Of a DNA stretch of 52,898 bases, positions 51,644 to 52,898 are shown one piece after another; the stretch's first letter is position 1; each line of letters starts with the position of its first letter. The notes beneath the pieces were generated by a model that made no database searches, was not told the origin of the DNA, and saw only the letters and a list, made by a program, of their open reading frames with translations. This stretch comes from an uncultured Parasutterella sp. (lineage in GTDB: Bacteria; Pseudomonadota; Gammaproteobacteria; Burkholderiales; Burkholderiaceae_F), in NCBI GenBank assembly GCA_900766055.1, contig CAAFTZ010000078.1, positions 1 to 52,898 on the forward strand. Reading direction: 5' to 3'. The position numbers and the translations under genes are program-made.

Positions 51644-51803
51644 ACCATACCGATCGCTAAGAGGCATAGGCGGCTCCTCACCTTCACTTTTTGTGATCTC
51701 ATGAGCTCACTTTAAGAGTCAACATACTCATAGTGCGTGGCAAATTTAACCAATCTTGCACAGGAGATTTAGGCTAAAGCTAATACATTTAAAGGAGACA
51801 CCA

Positions 51804-52163
51804 ATGGTTAAGAAAGTATTATCTGCAGTCGCTTTAGCTTCTGTCATTGCCGCTGCTCCGGCTATGGCTCAGACGGGCGGATTCACCGGCCCCGGCGCCA
51901 CTCAGGAAGGCACTGTAGCTCAGCTCAAAACTCTTCCCGATGACGCTCACATGATCTTGAAAGGCAACATCGTACGGAACGTTCAGGGTGACAAGTACGA
52001 ATTCAAGGATGCTACCGGCACCGTTGAACTTGAAATTGACCGCAAATATTGGAACGGCCAGAACGTCAAGCCCGAAAATACCGTCAAGTTACTCGTCGAA
52101 GTCGACAAAGACCTTCTCAAGACCGAATACGAAGTCGATGCTCCGGTTGAAGTCCTGAAGTAA
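51804..52163 (+). CDS. Periplasmic OB-fold stress protein (YgiW/BOF family)
   Basis: The 119-residue protein starts at ATG 51804, preceded by AAAGGAG; an upstream in-frame start would hide the signal peptide. The signal (MVKKVLSAVALASVIAAAPAMA, cleavage before QTGGF) targets the periplasm. The mature part has the BOF-family pattern: FTGPGATQEGTVAQLKTLPDDAHMILKGNIVRNVQGDKYEFKDATGTVELEIDRKYWNGQNVKPENTV, in line with YgiW/YdeI proteins that bind ligands in an OB fold and are linked to stress tolerance. It is transcribed alone, with a strong terminator. The ligand is unknown. Confidence 0.92.
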   Translation: MVKKVLSAVALASVIAAAPAMAQTGGFTGPGATQEGTVAQLKTLPDDAHMILKGNIVRNVQGDKYEFKDATGTVELEIDRKYWNGQNVKPENTVKLLVEVDKDLLKTEYEVDAPVEVLK

Positions 52164-52188
52164 TCCAACTGCAGATGTTTTATAAGAG

Positions 52189-52218
52189 TCCTCTTGCCGT
52201 AAGGCAGGAGGATTTTTT
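52189..52218 (+). terminator. Terminator after the YgiW-type gene
   Basis: TCCTCTTGCC (52189-52198) pairs with GGCAGGAGGA (52203-52212), one T-G pair, loop GTAA, followed by six T. Confidence 0.9.
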
Positions 52219-52288
52219 GTTGTCTGTGCAAAATCCTTGATTTGAAAAACTTCCAGCCTCGTCTAATTAGGTTTTTCCCTTATCATAC

Positions 52289-52318
52289 AAAAATCACACT
52301 AATATTCGTGTGATTTTT
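52289..52318. promoter_or_regulatory. 30 bp near-perfect palindrome (operator or bidirectional terminator)
   Basis: AAAAATCACAC (52289-52299) and GTGTGATTTTT (52308-52318) are perfect inverted arms. The centre TAATATTC is symmetric except for one pair, so the whole is a 30 bp palindrome. As RNA it is an 11 bp hairpin flanked by A and T runs, fitting a bidirectional terminator; as DNA it fits an operator. The gene before it already has its own terminator, which favours a regulatory role or a second stop for antisense transcription. Confidence 0.5.
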
Positions 52319-52500
52319 ATATAAATAATTTTTCATGTATCCGTTTTAATAGATAAATTTCTTATTGTTCCTGCCTATTCATCTTCTGTAGATTTGTTGT
52401 CCGTGCACTTTATGAACGGTTATTCATGCAAAAACACTCTCATTAAAACTTGAAAAGACGCCTAGACTTGAAATATCTCAACCTCTAAAGGAGATCTCAA

Positions 52501-52898
52501 ATGACACTCCGTGTCACACCCTGGGGAAAGGATAATTTCAAGGCGACCAGTGAAGAAGCCGAAGCCAAAGATTGGGCCTATTGGCAAAATCGTATGAATC
52601 GTGCATCTCTGGTGATGCTGGCAGAAGAAGGGATCATCAATCCAGACATCGCCTCTCGAATAGCTGCCGCCCAAAAACATGCAGAAGATATTCAGAACCA
52701 ACCCGGTGTCCCGCGGCTCACGGACATCATGCCGTTAGAAAAAATGCTGATCGAATCCTGCGGTGAGGAAGCTACGCTCATTCACACAGGAAGAAGCCGC
52801 CAAGATATGTTCACGACATTGAACGAGGCACGCCTGCGCTTAGCAGTTTTGGATTTTTATGAAGCGCTGAACAAACTTCGGACTAGACTTCTATCGAT
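52501..52898 (+). CDS. Argininosuccinate lyase-like protein (partial, C-terminus beyond right edge)
   Basis: The reading frame from ATG 52501 stays open for 132 codons to the window edge. AAGGAGA precedes it. The sequence contains IHTGRSRQDMFTTLNEARLRLAV (about residues 94-116), the first substrate-binding signature of argininosuccinate lyase (HTARSRNDQ) in the fumarase/aspartase superfamily, but with Gly for Ala and Gln for Asn. The N-terminus (YWQNRMNRASLVMLAEEGII) also differs from a typical ArgH. It could be the ArgH of the arginine pathway or a paralogue with another amino-acid substrate; the missing part with the catalytic serine loop would decide. Confidence 0.8.
   Translation, partial: MTLRVTPWGKDNFKATSEEAEAKDWAYWQNRMNRASLVMLAEEGIINPDIASRIAAAQKHAEDIQNQPGVPRLTDIMPLEKMLIESCGEEATLIHTGRSRQDMFTTLNEARLRLAVLDFYEALNKLRTRLLS

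Larger units (their letters stand above)
52164..52500 (+). other. Intergenic region between the YgiW-type and lyase-like genes
   Basis: A 337 bp AT-rich region without a gene. It holds the terminator at 52189-52218, a near-perfect 30 bp palindrome at 52289-52318, and TTGAAA (52449-52454) as a possible -35 before the right-edge gene, whose -10 is poor. AAGGAGA (52489-52495) is the ribosome site for the ATG at 52501. Confidence 0.6.

Noticed and set aside
1..52898. tRNA, rRNA, CRISPR array or insertion sequence
   Set aside because: No cloverleaf with TTCGAATC-type loop, no regularly spaced direct repeats, and no transposase or terminal inverted repeats were recognised by eye; a covariance-model scan would be decisive for small RNAs.

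Overview
The window is bacterial chromosome with dense, mostly operonic genes. Gene content and order point to a host-associated Burkholderiales bacterium of the Sutterellaceae type (Parasutterella/Sutterella/Turicimonas-like). The main reasons are the leuCDB-asd-truA-accD-folC-dedD-cvpA-purF block typical of beta-proteobacteria, the xseB-ispA-dxs order, and several exported flavin- and molybdenum-dependent oxidoreductases of the kind anaerobic gut bacteria use for respiration. The genus is inference from gene content, not a database match. No rRNA, tRNA, CRISPR array, insertion sequence or prophage was recognised.

Layout. 1-740: a LysR regulator cut by the left edge. 884-11617 (minus): purF, cvpA, a SPOR-domain protein, folC, accD, truA, asd, leuB, leuD, leuC; the fimV and trpFBA genes often found inside this block in relatives are absent here. 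12000-17654: AGCS amino-acid symporter, aroC, a GNAT acetyltransferase, a small acidic protein, murJ, rpsT. 18088-20934: an exported molybdopterin oxidoreductase and its four-cluster ferredoxin subunit, with no membrane anchor gene. 21007-23222: a MocR-type regulator that has lost its PLP lysine, divergent from an exported NimA-like split-barrel flavoprotein. 23474-25578: argD-argF. 25651-28246: a Tat-exported fumarate-reductase-like flavoprotein divergent from a LysR regulator, with a perfect inverted repeat between them. 28327-32753: a DUF6429 protein, murB, dxs, ispA, xseB (the xseB product ends in an SSB-like DDDIPF tail). 33012-36642: sulfurtransferase, ZIP metal transporter, atypical SDR, nitroreductase. 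36807-40778: a TtrS/TtrR-like two-component system translationally coupled to a second Tat-exported flavoprotein. 40835-42032: ispD-ispF. 42029-45069: EnvZ/OmpR-type pair and a divergent exported helical protein. 45112-51579: tsaB, rimI, uracil-DNA glycosylase, mfd, serB. 51804-52163: a YgiW-type periplasmic OB-fold protein. 52501-52898: the start of an argininosuccinate-lyase-like gene cut by the right edge.

How it fits together. Housekeeping functions (purine, leucine, arginine, chorismate, isoprenoid, peptidoglycan, DNA repair) alternate with three separate exported redox modules, each beside a different class of regulator: MocR (molybdoenzyme region), LysR (flavoprotein 1) and TtrSR-like (flavoprotein 2). 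Both flavoproteins depart from canonical fumarate reductase at substrate-binding positions, so they probably act on other electron acceptors. The most unusual observations are these sensor-coupled reductases, the lysine-less MocR, the SSB-tailed exonuclease VII small subunit and an SDR without its catalytic Tyr/Lys pair.
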